Assembly (NCBI GenBank): GCA_947460345.1
Contig: CANHGM010000008.1
Location: 1 to 64,000, forward strand
Direction of reading: 5' to 3'
DNA length: 64,000 nt
DNA from: Bacteroidota bacterium
GTDB lineage: Bacteria; Bacteroidota; Bacteroidia; UKL13-3
Position numbers and translations under genes: made by a program. The notes below the pieces were generated by a model. It worked only from the letters and a program-made list of their open reading frames with translations. It searched no databases and was not told where the DNA came from. Shown here one piece after another: positions 21,401 to 30,344 of this stretch. Position 1 is the stretch's first letter; each line of letters opens with the position of its first letter.

Positions 21401-21416
21401 AATTTTTGACTATCAT
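15471..21416 (-). CDS. Giant secreted M4 (thermolysin-like) metallopeptidase with FTP-like propeptide, two BNR_assoc_N-like + GEVED-like modules, tandem Ig-like repeats and T9SS type A sorting domain
   Basis: GHEITHGL (HExxH) and ESGALNESFSDVFG (third Zn ligand); GETEDYSLYI and GECEDYTIEV; repeated xxAGxxSxxxxxICxGDxxxLxxxxxxGxxxWxxxNxxxW; C-terminal LNIWPNPSEGIYNLKA...KGVYLLYIVTEDGQVNTPIKLIKE. Confidence 0.92.
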   Translation of the reverse strand: MIVKNLLKAFAVLVFSFNVAFGQNNFQNNLKAISEKIIFKPNTQIPDYIKFRPDYQIKFEQLDYWLKANYGFDANYSLKLLTTEQDQIGFKHYRFQQLYRGLPVEQTMYIVHVRNGYIVSMNGLLFDKLSLPTQSSVKASQALTTALNFVHADKYMWQDESNEQLIKQECNDPSATWFPKAEMVYIAKDLALVANQYTLAYKFDVYATEPLSRQYIYVDAQTNKILTNINRIHTADTNVTAKTAMAGDQRIVADYYAANSFRLREASRGNGIETYNLQKGTNYGSAIDFTDSDTLWNNVNGNKDQYATDVHFGSEMTYDFYKKNFNRNSIDNAGFKIKSYMHYSNNYVNAFWNGTYMTYGDGNGTTINPLVSLDIAGHEITHGLTTKTANLTYSYESGALNESFSDVFGTAIEWYGDSARFEWDLATKIGWVIRSMSNPKAKNQPDTYKGTNWYVGANDNGGVHTNSGVQNFWYYLLCTGDTGTNDKGDFYSVDSIGMEKANAIAYRTLTYYLISSSQYADARTYSILSAIDLYGACSNEHIAVAAAWHAVGVGNKLSFNRDFTVTQNTNSISQLTNNNVILMLSYTPACTDTDTVYTFTFNTTGTTKPSSIKNAKLYYTNTSTFATTSQYGSTVNNPNGVFTFSGNKVMMKSSSNYFWLTYDLDSAKMNEKFDANITSILTDSVIVPNDTAPAGYRMVEHCVPAVSTAACIYMHTSNVILDSINNTSGCNSTSYSNFSNLSTTTNIYENVNYDITVANYNQYINIWVDYDQNGVFDSVELVVKNKQTVSYNTTGFFTIPATAKIGKTKVRIKGDYNAIFANSACSTLYYGETEDYSLYIDSAKSMFITSVSTKQNRNNISAGSVNADIIRIKVNTKSSINPLILNSYVFNTKGSTDTNDIVNARLFYTGTDSNYNTTRQVGATVTQIDTSNFNINDTVSLKLGANYFWIAYTVDSNATIKDVFDAQCISMSSASQTYTPDSIAPYGNRLLDYCTPVGGQDNTNSYNFGITQVTLNTLNNASGIPSNMAGYYVDYTNYSTYLAKGLNYTLAIKPGTSAPTYPQASIAWIDWNKNNIFDSIEEVGHNYNHSGICSLTVNVSASQKSGKYRMRIMSGYGNYYNNGSTKFTPCASQKNYVFDIGECEDYTIEVVNRITKPTLTPNTTQTVCLGTSKLYTTAYDSSLTYSWYKNGNTLIKSGSGHPYDSLTYTASAAGTDSIRVKVTNVYNHSDSSAMAYLITTAPHISGNVSTNKSNICAGDTATLSTTNKTNSTQWQYLNNGNWINTNTTSSTYKVAPADTLTYRIYGAANACPADSSNTITINVSKKSVAGSLSPVNQTICLGDSVTLSLTGTTGAITWGSYNGNTWQSLGLSGNSIVQYPTSNIVYRAIAVSGVCKADSSNKSNINVTPHVAAGVASISNQTICIGDSVDLTLTNYTGSIQWQVYNNSNWSNISYTSSSARIAPSASATYRAMVKSGNCFVDSSNQVSVAVSTKAVAGSISAASNTICVGDTATLTLNNYQGKINWQVYNNNTWQDLNDTNDYIKVNPNANTSYRVILSSGVCSNDTAIALQISVTPLAVAGTLSTNTNAICTGDTVRLSISGNTGTIGWQEYNGQLWQYFGNTDSIALVNPSIPYTYRAIIKNGNCGSDTTNSISININPEAIAGNISSSVKAICPKDSVLLTHTGNTGTTIWEYFDGNIWSALANNSDSVYVSPTTKTEYRIKATTVCGTDSTLNYPINVYPPAKAAFTPNGPLDLCNGDSIVLLSSVASNYRWSNGINTQKNVIKTNSSIQLAITDINGCKDSTTTPQVYTFHSPVTPTLTQQGDSLVATPTGAASYTWKIGNNVVATTTSHIFIPKSKGIYTVEYIDIYGCKSIASLPVTFSFVGVLPINSVISELNIWPNPSEGIYNLKASFSTYNKAIIRTTDMTGKIITEQNISVSQGQLNTVIDLSNVSKGVYLLYIVTEDGQVNTPIKLIKE
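16190..17700 (-). repeat. About six tandem ~83-aa (~250 bp) Ig-like protein repeats inside the M4 peptidase gene
   Basis: Repeat starts read as HISGNVS, SVAGSLS, HVAAGVAS, AVAGSIS, AVAGTLS, AIAGNISS, each followed by ICxGDxxxLxxxxxxGxxxW. Confidence 0.75.
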
Positions 21417-21543
21417 ATTGATTTTTTAAAGAAAAGCAAAAATAATGAATTTGAGCAAATCAAAAGTGATAAAAATTTAACCTAAAATTCTACTGTTTGA
21501 CCGTTTATTTGCCATAAATTCGCTTATTGTTTTATCATTAAAA

Positions 21544-22188
21544 ATGACACTTAAAAAGAAACTATTTTTACTTTATTTACCGATAAGCTTATTGTTAATT
21601 TCATACGCTTTTTATTATTGTAATTACCAAATAATATCACAAGCTGCTCATAAACATTACAGCGATATTGACCTATTACCCAAAAACAAAACTGGGATAT
21701 TGCTTGGTACATCAAAGTATTTAAAAAATGGCCATATTAATCCATATTACCAGTATAGAATAGATGCAGCATTTAAGTTGTTAAAATCTGATAAGATTGA
21801 ATTTATTGTGATAAGTGGTGACAATAGTACCAAAAGATACAACGAACCTGAAATGATGCGAGAAGATTTAAAAAACTTAGGCATTGATACAAATAAAGTA
21901 TTCTTAGATTTTGCCGGTTTTAGAACTTTTGATTCAATGGTTAGACTGAAAAAAGTTTTTGGGCAAGATTCGACCACTATAATCTCTCAAAAATTTCATA
22001 ATGAAAGAGCATTATATATAGCTCAAAAAATAGGTATATGTGCTGTAGCATTTGATGCTAAAGATGTTTCAAAAAGTTTTGGCTTCTGGATTGAATTAAG
22101 AGAAAAGATTGCAAGAGTTAAAGTATATGTAGATATTATTTTAGGTGTGAATCCAAAGTTTTTAGGCAAAAAAATCCAAATAAAATAA
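21544..22188 (+). CDS. SanA/YdcF-like DUF218 family membrane protein
   Basis: Single N-terminal TM; GILLGTSKYLKNGHINPYYQYRIDAAFKLLKSDKIEFIVISGDN; MREDLKNLGI; IISQKFHNERALYIAQKIGI. Confidence 0.88.
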   Translation: MTLKKKLFLLYLPISLLLISYAFYYCNYQIISQAAHKHYSDIDLLPKNKTGILLGTSKYLKNGHINPYYQYRIDAAFKLLKSDKIEFIVISGDNSTKRYNEPEMMREDLKNLGIDTNKVFLDFAGFRTFDSMVRLKKVFGQDSTTIISQKFHNERALYIAQKIGICAVAFDAKDVSKSFGFWIELREKIARVKVYVDIILGVNPKFLGKKIQIK

Positions 22189-22542
22189 ATGGGTAAAAAA
22201 ATCCAAACTTGGCTAGCCCCTTACCCTGAAAATAAGCAGCAACTTATGTTAGCCTTGAGAGATCTATTTCTAACTACCCATTCTGAAATTACCAAAGGCA
22301 TTAAATGGAATAACCTAAACTTTGCTCACCATAAAAAAGATATTGCTTTTATATATACTTTTCCAAGGGTTCCATATATCAATGAGGGATTTTTCAGAGC
22401 TGTTTCTTTAGCAAACCCTGATAAATTATTCGAAGGAAATGGAGCCAATATGAGGCATATAAAAGTATATACATTAGAACAATTGCACGACCAACAAATC
22501 TGTAAATGGATTTTAGACACCATAGAAATACAAAATAAATAA
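22189..22542 (+). CDS. DUF1801-like (YdhG-type) protein
   Basis: LRDLFLTTHSEITKGIKWNNLNFAHHKKDIAFIYTFP; directly abuts the upstream stop. Confidence 0.7.
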   Translation: MGKKIQTWLAPYPENKQQLMLALRDLFLTTHSEITKGIKWNNLNFAHHKKDIAFIYTFPRVPYINEGFFRAVSLANPDKLFEGNGANMRHIKVYTLEQLHDQQICKWILDTIEIQNK

Positions 22543-22552
22543 TATATATTAT

Positions 22553-23470
22553 ATGCAAACAATTTTAGGAGCCAATGGCACTATAGGTTCTGTTCTAGCC
22601 AAAGAATTGGCTAAGTATACCCAACAAATTAGGTTAGTAAGCCGCAACCCAAAAAAAGTAAACCAAACGGATGAATTATATGCTGCCGATTTATCAAAAC
22701 CTGAAAACATTGACCAAGCTATCGCTGGTTCAAGTGTGGTATACTTACTTGTAGGTTTTGAATACAATTTAAAAGTATGGCAAAACAATTGGCCTAAACT
22801 GATGCGAGCTACAATAGATGCTTGTATTAAGCACAAAGCTAAATTGGTGTTTTTTGACAATGTTTATTTATATGATGTAAGCACCATTGGTCATATGACT
22901 GAAACTTCTACCATCAATCCGCCTAGCGAGAAAGGGAAAGTGAGAAGAGAAATAGCTGATATGCTGATGCAAGCAGTTGAACAAAAACAACTAGATGCTT
23001 TGATAGCCCGCTCTGCAGATTTCTATGGCCCCCACAACGAAAGAAGTTTTTTAAATGAAACCGTATATAAAAACTTTAAAAAAGGCAAAGCTGCCAATTG
23101 GTTTATAGATGCTCACAAAAAACATTCGTTTACTTATACCCCTGATGCAGCTAAAGCTACGGCATTACTAGGCAACACTCCATCTGCTTACAATCAAGTG
23201 TGGCATCTACCTACCGACCCAACCCTTTTAACAGGTAAAGAATTTGTTGACCTCTTTTCAAACGCCATGCAAGTAAAATCCAAACTTATGGTAATGCCAA
23301 TGTGGATGTTGAAACTACTGGGTTGGTTTATTCCATTTATGCGTGAAATGCCTGAGATGATGTACCAATATGATAGAGATTACTTTTTCGACTCAAGCAA
23401 ATTTGACAAAGCATTCCAGTTCAAAACTACTAGTTATGCTGAGGGTGTAAAAGAAATCGTCAATAGTTAG
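22553..23470 (+). CDS. NAD(P)-binding SDR / NAD-dependent epimerase-like protein
   Basis: TILGANGTIGSVLAKELAKYTQQIRLVSRNPKK; DALIARSADFYGPHNERSF. Confidence 0.85.
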   Translation: MQTILGANGTIGSVLAKELAKYTQQIRLVSRNPKKVNQTDELYAADLSKPENIDQAIAGSSVVYLLVGFEYNLKVWQNNWPKLMRATIDACIKHKAKLVFFDNVYLYDVSTIGHMTETSTINPPSEKGKVRREIADMLMQAVEQKQLDALIARSADFYGPHNERSFLNETVYKNFKKGKAANWFIDAHKKHSFTYTPDAAKATALLGNTPSAYNQVWHLPTDPTLLTGKEFVDLFSNAMQVKSKLMVMPMWMLKLLGWFIPFMREMPEMMYQYDRDYFFDSSKFDKAFQFKTTSYAEGVKEIVNS

Positions 23471-23503
23471 TTATATATTATCATACTTTACATATAAACA
23501 ACA

Positions 23504-24479
23504 ATGAAAGCTATAGTATATAAATATATGGTCCACCTGAGGTAGCCCAATTGATGGAAGTGCCCAAACCTGTTCCAAAATACAAAGAAGTTTTAATAAA
23601 ATATATGCCTCAACCGTAAACCGAACTGACTCAGGATTTAGAAGTGCAGAATATTTTATTCCCAGGTTTTGAAGTGAATTGATCATTCCAAACTTCAAAT
23701 TTTAGGATGTGATTTTGCAGGCGTGATCGAAGAAATTGGGAATTCAGTTACACAATATAAAGTAGTTGATAGAGTTTTTGGGGTTAATGATAAAACCTTT
23801 GGTGAGCATGCAGAATATTAAGTAATAGATGAGTCGGCTGGTTTTACCTCCATGCCCGAAGGTCTAAGTTTTGAGACAGCAGCAGCAATTACAGAGGGAG
23901 AAAACTATGCCTTAGTTGATATAAAAGCAGCTAATGTAACACGCGGACAAAATGTGATGATATATGAAGCCTCAGGAGCCATTGGTTCAGCTGCTGTTCA
24001 ATTACTAAAACATTATGGAGCTCATGTGACTGCTGTATGCAATACCAAAAATATAGAAATAGTATAATCGCTTGGTGCTGATATCGTGATAAACTATCAA
24101 AAAGAAGATATCACTGAATATAAAAAGTAAATAACATTTTATATTTGATGCTGTAGGCAAAAGCTCGTATGTTATATGCAAACCAATTATCACCGAAAAA
24201 GGCATATATATCTCTACAGAATTAGGCAAGAATGGTGAAAACATTTTATATGCTTTGCTTTCAAAATTTTCTTCAGATAAAAAATTACTGTTTCTATTGC
24301 CTAGCATTTCTAAAAGCGATGTTGAATTTCTTAAACAATTGGTTATAAAAAAAGAATACAGCCCTGTTATAGATATAACATATGTCCTTGAAGAAATTAT
24401 AGAAGCATATACATATATTGAATCTGGTCAGAAAACTGGAAATGTGATATTGAAGATTGCAAACTATTCTTATAAATAA
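23504..24479 (+). pseudogene. Decayed zinc-type alcohol dehydrogenase / NADPH:quinone oxidoreductase (MDR family)
   Basis: Frame-corrected text MKAIVY..KYGPPEVAQLMEVPKPVPKYKEVLI..YASTVNRTDSGFRSAEYF...GCDFAGVIEEIGNSVTQYKVVDRVFGVNDKTFG.HAEY*VIDES...MPEGLSFETAAAITEG...GQNVMIYEASGAIGSAAVQLLKHYGAHVTAVCNTKNIEIV*SLGADIVINY...FIFDAVGKSSYV...ESGQKTGNVILKI is broken by several in-frame stops and frameshifts. Confidence 0.92.
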
Positions 24480-24561
24480 AACTACAAGTTATTTTTTTAA
24501 TATATAAAATATAATAGGTTTGATTTAGTTTTGTGAAATATAAAGCTACTAATAGATTCTA

Positions 24562-25698
24562 ATGACAAAGAAAATAATACTTAATCAAATCATCATAACT
24601 TTCTTTGTATTCATTCTCTCTCAACTGGTTTTAGCAGGTATTATTAATTATCTAAATTGGAACTATTACACACCTGAAAACTGGCTTAGATGGGATTCAG
24701 GGCATTACCTACAAATTGCTAAAAGTGGTTACGAATTCTTTCCTTGTGCAGGAAAATTTGGGTATCCTGAAAATGCTATTGAAATGTGCGGAAATACAGG
24801 ATGGTATCCGGGGTATCCATTATTAATTAAACTATTCAGTTATATATATGCAAATGACATTATTGTTGCTGGTGTTTTATCTAAAATATTTTTTGTATTG
24901 TCTTTATTTCTGGCACTTAAAATATCTAATATAAATAGCATTTCATTTCGAAACATTATTTATTTATGCATCCCTGCATTCAGCTTTAGTTTCATATATT
25001 ACCATGCTATTTTTCCTATTTCATCATTGGTCTTTTTTGCATTAGCTGCTTTATATTTTTATTTAGAAAAGAAAATATGGTTAACAGGCTTGTTCTGTTT
25101 TTTTGCTGTGGTATTTTACCCAACTGGGTTCTTACTTCCAATAGTTTTCGGGATAGTGATTCTTTTACATGCTCATGATAACTATAAGCGAAAAATTATT
25201 GAATTTATCATACCTGCTTCTTTAGGCATGCTAGGTCTTTTACTTGTATTCGCTACGTTTCAATATACTGTAAACGATTGGGAAGCTTTTATCAAAGTTC
25301 AAGCTAAATATGGCCATGATTTTCAAAATCCTTTTTTAAGTGTCTATAATTATTTCATACAACATATAGGCTTGAACCAATACAATATTAAGAACTTTAT
25401 TCAATACCAATCTTTAACAATTATTGTAAGTTATATATTGCTTACTTTTTTCTTTATATACTACAAAATGTATCGCAACAATTTATATATATGGACTTAT
25501 GTATATGTAACACTTTACTTTCTTTTCCCTTGGTCAGTTGGTGGCGATTTAAGTAGATATAGAGCTGAATCTTTGCTGTTTCCTTTTGTATTTATATTAA
25601 AAGAAACCAAAACTCAATGGCTAGTAGCAATACTAATTGGTTTGCTATGCTTAGGAATCCCAATGAGCTATTTGTTTTTTGATGGCACTTTGATTTAA
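24562..25698 (+). CDS. Multi-pass membrane protein, PIG-V-like mannosyltransferase
   Basis: NWLRWDSGHYLQIAKSGYEF...NTGWYPGYPLLIKLFSYI early loop typical of this family; many TM segments. Confidence 0.65.
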   Translation: MTKKIILNQIIITFFVFILSQLVLAGIINYLNWNYYTPENWLRWDSGHYLQIAKSGYEFFPCAGKFGYPENAIEMCGNTGWYPGYPLLIKLFSYIYANDIIVAGVLSKIFFVLSLFLALKISNINSISFRNIIYLCIPAFSFSFIYYHAIFPISSLVFFALAALYFYLEKKIWLTGLFCFFAVVFYPTGFLLPIVFGIVILLHAHDNYKRKIIEFIIPASLGMLGLLLVFATFQYTVNDWEAFIKVQAKYGHDFQNPFLSVYNYFIQHIGLNQYNIKNFIQYQSLTIIVSYILLTFFFIYYKMYRNNLYIWTYVYVTLYFLFPWSVGGDLSRYRAESLLFPFVFILKETKTQWLVAILIGLLCLGIPMSYLFFDGTLI

Positions 25699-25777
25699 GA
25701 ATATATATATATTTCAATATATAGCTTCATTTTAAATCCCCTTCCTAATATTCTAACCTAACATATATATATACCTC

Positions 25778-28471
25778 CTACTTCTTCTTAAATATATTAT
25801 CTATACCACCTTTCAGTTTGTCTTTAGCATCTTTTTTGACTTTTTCTTTCTCAGCATTGAGTTTGTCTGCCGCTTCTTTCTTCAATCTGTCTGCTTCTTG
25901 TTGCGCCTTTTGTTTGGCTTTATCAGCTTCTTCTTTGGCTTTTTGCTCAGCTTGTTGTTTTAGTATGTCTGCCTCAGCTTTGCCTTTATTCACCAACTCA
26001 TCTTTCTTTGCATTCAACTGATTTTTCAATTGAGTTTTGATATCATCTACCATAGATTTTTTGGCATCTTTTAAATCAATTTTGATAGTAGGTTTTTTAA
26101 TTGTTCCCCCAAACAACACCTTAACCGGAACTCGTTCGGCTAAGTTTACTTTTACTCCTTTATCTGAAGCTTGTTGTAACAAACTATTTATTTCAGTATC
26201 TACTTTAACTAATTGGCTTCTTGGTACAAGCATATCCATGGCATAATCTATACTTAAATCTATCCCATTACTTCCTGATAAAGTTGCCATTGATTGGTCT
26301 AGTTTAAACGAAAAAGGCTTAAACTTAATGCGTCCATTTTCGATACTAAAAAAAGCCTTTACTTTGTCTATGGCCAACTGTTTATATTGCTCTTGGTTAA
26401 ACGAAGATGCTAATTGGTCAAGGGGTTCAAATCCACCTATTTTAAAACTTGGTATCTCTAAATTACCAATGGCAGTAAGTATATCTAATTGTGGTTGTAA
26501 ATGCTCGTCAAGTGCTGTTTTAGTGCTAAACGAGGTAGAGAAATTGCCTTTGATATAGTCTGCTATAGGGGCATATTTTTTAAATGTTTTGCAATACTGA
26601 CTAATTAACCCAATATCCATGTTTTTCAAATCTAGTTTCATGTCTACATCTGGGCGTTTGATATTAGTAGCATTATATGAACCATTCATTCCAACTTTGC
26701 CATTAAACAAATCCATTTTAAAATCTTTGATTTGCAAAATCTGATTATATAATTTTAACTCGCCTGTCACATTTTTTAAAGGTAAATTGTCATATAATAA
26801 TTCTTTAAAATTAGCTACCATATCAAAGTCAATATTAGCAGGTAATGTAAATGCTGTCAAAGGAACAGTATCTGTAGGTTGAGGTGTTTTATTGTCTTTG
26901 CTTTCTTCACTTATAAATTGATTGGCATTGAAATAATTTGACTGTAAAGACAAGCTACCTTTGAGTGTTTCGTTTTTGAATATATATGGTAAGAAATTCT
27001 CTAATTTACCTTTAGCTGCCATATCGCTTGCACCAATAGTTGAAGAAAAATCAGCTAGGGTTACATATGATGGGGTAAAGTCCATTTGCATATGACTGAT
27101 TTTAATCCCTTGGGTAAATGAAGGTGATTGATACGTTAATTGCTCGGCCACAAACAAACCCGTAGCATTAAAATTTTTATATTGTTTATTGGTTATCGCT
27201 GACATTTTACCTTTGGCTGTCAGATCAGCTATGATTTTACCTGATAAGTTAGTCCCTTTGTCAAGCGGTATCATTTTTACAATTTCATCTAATATAATTT
27301 TACCTTTGACAGTAGCATCAATATCTGGATCGCTTACAGGTGTTTTAATCATCACTTTTGCATCTATAGGATTTGAACCAAACTCTGCATGTGCCCTACT
27401 TAAATTTATCAAAGTGTGGTCTGGCACTCCGTCTGGGTTGTTTATTTTTAAATCTATATTAATATTTTTTGCTTGGCTAGGCATAGAGGGGTATGCAAAA
27501 GCTCCGTTTTCAACCATCAGTTCTGCTCCAAAAGCAGGCATTCTCACATCATTATATATACCTTTAACAAAACCATTCAACCCCATTTTACCTGATACTT
27601 TTATACTATTAAAATCATTGGCATATATAGCAGGTATCATTGATAAAATATTCTTGAAATCAGTTTGTTTACAGTTGAATTTTAAATCCATATCCATGTC
27701 GTTACCTGGCATCGCAAAAAATCCATCAACCCCTAATACTAGTTCGTTTAAGTGAATTTTATTTTCTTTAAAAGTAAATTTAAAGTTCTTCATATCCATA
27801 TCTATAGCTGCATCTAGTTTTGTTTTAGCCTGGTTTATATATGGAACACCTCCATAACTAAAAGTAAATGCTTCCATATCAGACAAAGTATTCAACACAA
27901 AATTGTCTTGAGTAAAATCACCTGACAATTGATGGTTCATATGTGAAAGTTTGGTATATACATTATAAAAATTATCGTCATATACTATATAACCATCCGT
28001 TATTTTCAATTCTTTCAACCCAAGTTTAAACTGGCTTGCCGCTTTATCTTCAGGTGTCTTAACCAGTGTGTCAGGTATCGATATATCCCAATTGGCACTC
28101 CCATCTTTTAAAACCCTAACTTGAATTCTAGGTTGGTCTAAAAACACTTTTTTGATTTGAATTTTATCTCCACTGATCACACTCATTAAATCTATAGTAG
28201 CTGAAAATTCTTTGGCTGATATAAGTGTATCACCCATAAACTTGCCTTTATTTGCAATGTTTAAATGATTGATGGTGATATTTAAATTTGGAAAACTTTT
28301 AAAGATCCCCAACGATACGTCTTGATCAAAATACAGTGTAGCATGTAACTTTTTATTTGCTTCATCTTGAATTAGACTTACAATTTTCCCTTTAAAAATT
28401 ATTGGAATGGATACAAATGCTATCACTACTACTAAGACAAATACAAGTGCTATTTTAATAAACTTTTTCAT
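25778..28471 (-). CDS. AsmA family protein with Lys/Ala/Glu-rich coiled-coil C-terminal tail
   Basis: N-terminal TM, long beta-rich AsmA-like body (IQIKKVFLDQPRIQVRVLKDGSANWDI), tail KAEADILKQQAEQKAKEEADKAKQKAQQEADRLKKEAADKLNAEKEKVKKDAK. Confidence 0.85.
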   Translation of the reverse strand: MKKFIKIALVFVLVVVIAFVSIPIIFKGKIVSLIQDEANKKLHATLYFDQDVSLGIFKSFPNLNITINHLNIANKGKFMGDTLISAKEFSATIDLMSVISGDKIQIKKVFLDQPRIQVRVLKDGSANWDISIPDTLVKTPEDKAASQFKLGLKELKITDGYIVYDDNFYNVYTKLSHMNHQLSGDFTQDNFVLNTLSDMEAFTFSYGGVPYINQAKTKLDAAIDMDMKNFKFTFKENKIHLNELVLGVDGFFAMPGNDMDMDLKFNCKQTDFKNILSMIPAIYANDFNSIKVSGKMGLNGFVKGIYNDVRMPAFGAELMVENGAFAYPSMPSQAKNINIDLKINNPDGVPDHTLINLSRAHAEFGSNPIDAKVMIKTPVSDPDIDATVKGKIILDEIVKMIPLDKGTNLSGKIIADLTAKGKMSAITNKQYKNFNATGLFVAEQLTYQSPSFTQGIKISHMQMDFTPSYVTLADFSSTIGASDMAAKGKLENFLPYIFKNETLKGSLSLQSNYFNANQFISEESKDNKTPQPTDTVPLTAFTLPANIDFDMVANFKELLYDNLPLKNVTGELKLYNQILQIKDFKMDLFNGKVGMNGSYNATNIKRPDVDMKLDLKNMDIGLISQYCKTFKKYAPIADYIKGNFSTSFSTKTALDEHLQPQLDILTAIGNLEIPSFKIGGFEPLDQLASSFNQEQYKQLAIDKVKAFFSIENGRIKFKPFSFKLDQSMATLSGSNGIDLSIDYAMDMLVPRSQLVKVDTEINSLLQQASDKGVKVNLAERVPVKVLFGGTIKKPTIKIDLKDAKKSMVDDIKTQLKNQLNAKKDELVNKGKAEADILKQQAEQKAKEEADKAKQKAQQEADRLKKEAADKLNAEKEKVKKDAKDKLKGGIDNIFKKK

Positions 28472-28536
28472 AAATAATTATATTACTACAAAATTACGTT
28501 AAAAGCCTATCAAATATTGTAAGTATATATACTAAA

Positions 28537-28567
28537 TAAAAACTCCCTTGATAGCAAGAGAGTTTTT
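28537..28567 (-). terminator. Rho-independent terminator downstream of yceI-like gene
   Basis: aaaaACTCcCTTGatagCAAGaGAGTttttat. Confidence 0.75.
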
Positions 28568-28589
28568 ATATAATGAAATTTGTTTAAAC

Positions 28590-29120
28590 TTATGCTTGAA
28601 CAGAGAACTGAACCTCCCCAGCTAATTTCACTTCATCATTTAAAAGTAATCCACCTGTTTCTAATGGTGCATTCCAAACCAAGCCCCAATCTTTTCTGCT
28701 TATTTTACCTGCAATAGAAAAACCAGCTTTGTTGTTTCCCCATGGGTCTTTTACAAAACCACCATGATCCACATCTAAGGTTAATGGCTTGGTTGTATCT
28801 TTAATAGTTAACTCGCCATGCAATTTAAATTCGCCTTCAGCTACTTTTTCTATAGAAGTAGATTTAAAAGATAATTTTGGAAAGTTTGCTGAATCAAAGA
28901 AATCTGGACTTACTAGATGGCCATCTCTTTGTTCATTTCCTGTATTTACTGATGATGTATCAGCTGAGAAAGAAACAGAAGCATTCGTAAAATCGTTGCT
29001 GTCATTTTCAACTGCTGCTTCAAAGTTTTTGAATGAACCACTTACATTGGTCATCATTAAATGTTTTACTTTAAACCCAATTTCTGAATGGGTAGGATCT
29101 AAATTCCATTGGTTGCTCAT
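28590..29120 (-). CDS. YceI family protein
   Basis: WNLDPTHSEIGFKVKHLMMTNVSGSFKNFEA; LSFKSTSIEKV; HGELTIKDTTKPLTLDV. Confidence 0.95.
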   Translation of the reverse strand: MSNQWNLDPTHSEIGFKVKHLMMTNVSGSFKNFEAAVENDSNDFTNASVSFSADTSSVNTGNEQRDGHLVSPDFFDSANFPKLSFKSTSIEKVAEGEFKLHGELTIKDTTKPLTLDVDHGGFVKDPWGNNKAGFSIAGKISRKDWGLVWNAPLETGGLLLNDEVKLAGEVQFSVQA

Positions 29121-29303
29121 GTTTTTTATAAATTTAATTGTCTTACAAGATTAGCCAATACAGCTATAATATTCATTGAACTAGATTAAGAAAATGGGAA
29201 ATAAATTTAAAAATTAGCCCATCACTAAATTTAAAGAAAGCTTTTTGTGAAAGCTATAGCATTAACACACTTTATAAGTTAATAAAATGAAAAAATGAAA
29301 TTA

Positions 29304-30296
29304 TTACCTTTCGTTCATCATACTCCACAAAACATCTTTTAACTCTTGAATGCCTTTACTAGTAACAGCTGATATAAAAACTGTTTGAATATCTGGCAAC
29401 TGTTTCTTCATTTCTTCTATCATCCCTTCATCCATCATATCTACCTTAGTAATAGCCAACATTCGAGGTTTGTCTATCAATTCAGGGTTAAACATTTTCA
29501 ACTCGTTTAGCAATATATCGTATTCTTTGATAATATCTTTTGTATCACAAGGAACCATAAATAGCAAAACAGAATTACGCTCTATATGTCTCAAGAACCT
29601 ATGCCCTATTCCTTTTCCTTTGTGTGCATCTTCAATAATTCCTGGGATATCTGCCATCACAAATGACTTAAAATCTCTATAAGCCACAATACCCAAATTG
29701 GGAACCAAAGTAGTAAACGGATAATCAGCTATTTCAGGTTTGGCAGCACTCACTACTGAGAGTAATGTAGATTTTCCAGCATTAGGAAACCCAACCAATC
29801 CTACATCAGCAAGAATTTTTAATTCTAATATTTTCCACTCTTCTTTTCCTGATTCACCCGGCTGAGCAAAACGAGGGGTTTGTCTGGTACTGGTTTTAAA
29901 ATGAGCATTACCTAATCCACCTCTACCTCCTTCTACTAATATTTTGGTTTGATCATGTTCTGTTATTTCAAATAATATTTCACCGGTCTCTGCATCTTTT
30001 GCAACAGTACCTAAAGGAACTTCGAGTATATCATCTTCACCCTGAGAACCTGAACTGTTTCCGCTCGATCCATTTTGCCCATCTTTACCCAATACATGCT
30101 TTCTGTATTTTAAGTGTAGCAATGTCCAAATATTGCTATTACCTCTGAGAATGATATGTCCTCCTCTTCCACCATCACCTCCATCTGGACCTCCCATGGC
30201 AGTTTTTTTATCGCGATGTAAATGCATGCTACCTCTACCTCCATTACCGCTTCGGCAACATATTTTTACGTAATCAACAAAATTTGAATCAGACAT
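29304..30296 (-). CDS. obgE: GTPase Obg/CgtA
   Basis: Obg N-terminal glycine-rich domain; [65 protein letters not shown]. Confidence 0.98.
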   Translation of the reverse strand: MSDSNFVDYVKICCRSGNGGRGSMHLHRDKKTAMGGPDGGDGGRGGHIILRGNSNIWTLLHLKYRKHVLGKDGQNGSSGNSSGSQGEDDILEVPLGTVAKDAETGEILFEITEHDQTKILVEGGRGGLGNAHFKTSTRQTPRFAQPGESGKEEWKILELKILADVGLVGFPNAGKSTLLSVVSAAKPEIADYPFTTLVPNLGIVAYRDFKSFVMADIPGIIEDAHKGKGIGHRFLRHIERNSVLLFMVPCDTKDIIKEYDILLNELKMFNPELIDKPRMLAITKVDMMDEGMIEEMKKQLPDIQTVFISAVTSKGIQELKDVLWSMMNER

Positions 30297-30344
30297 TCTT
30301 ACTTATTTACTTATTGCTCACTATTTAAAATAGAGCTACTTTTA

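Noticed and set aside
23852-24479. Two plus-strand ORFs (71 and 74 aa) considered as small independent genes
   Set aside because: Both are fragments of one decayed MDR oxidoreductase and lack complete domains.
25700-25770. ATATATATATAT runs between convergent genes as a possible regulatory element or microsatellite
   Set aside because: Such runs are common throughout the window, so no specific function can be assigned to this one.
27189-27755. 188-aa plus-strand ORF antisense to the AsmA gene
   Set aside because: Low-complexity hydrophobic shadow ORF; the AsmA frame is clearly coding.
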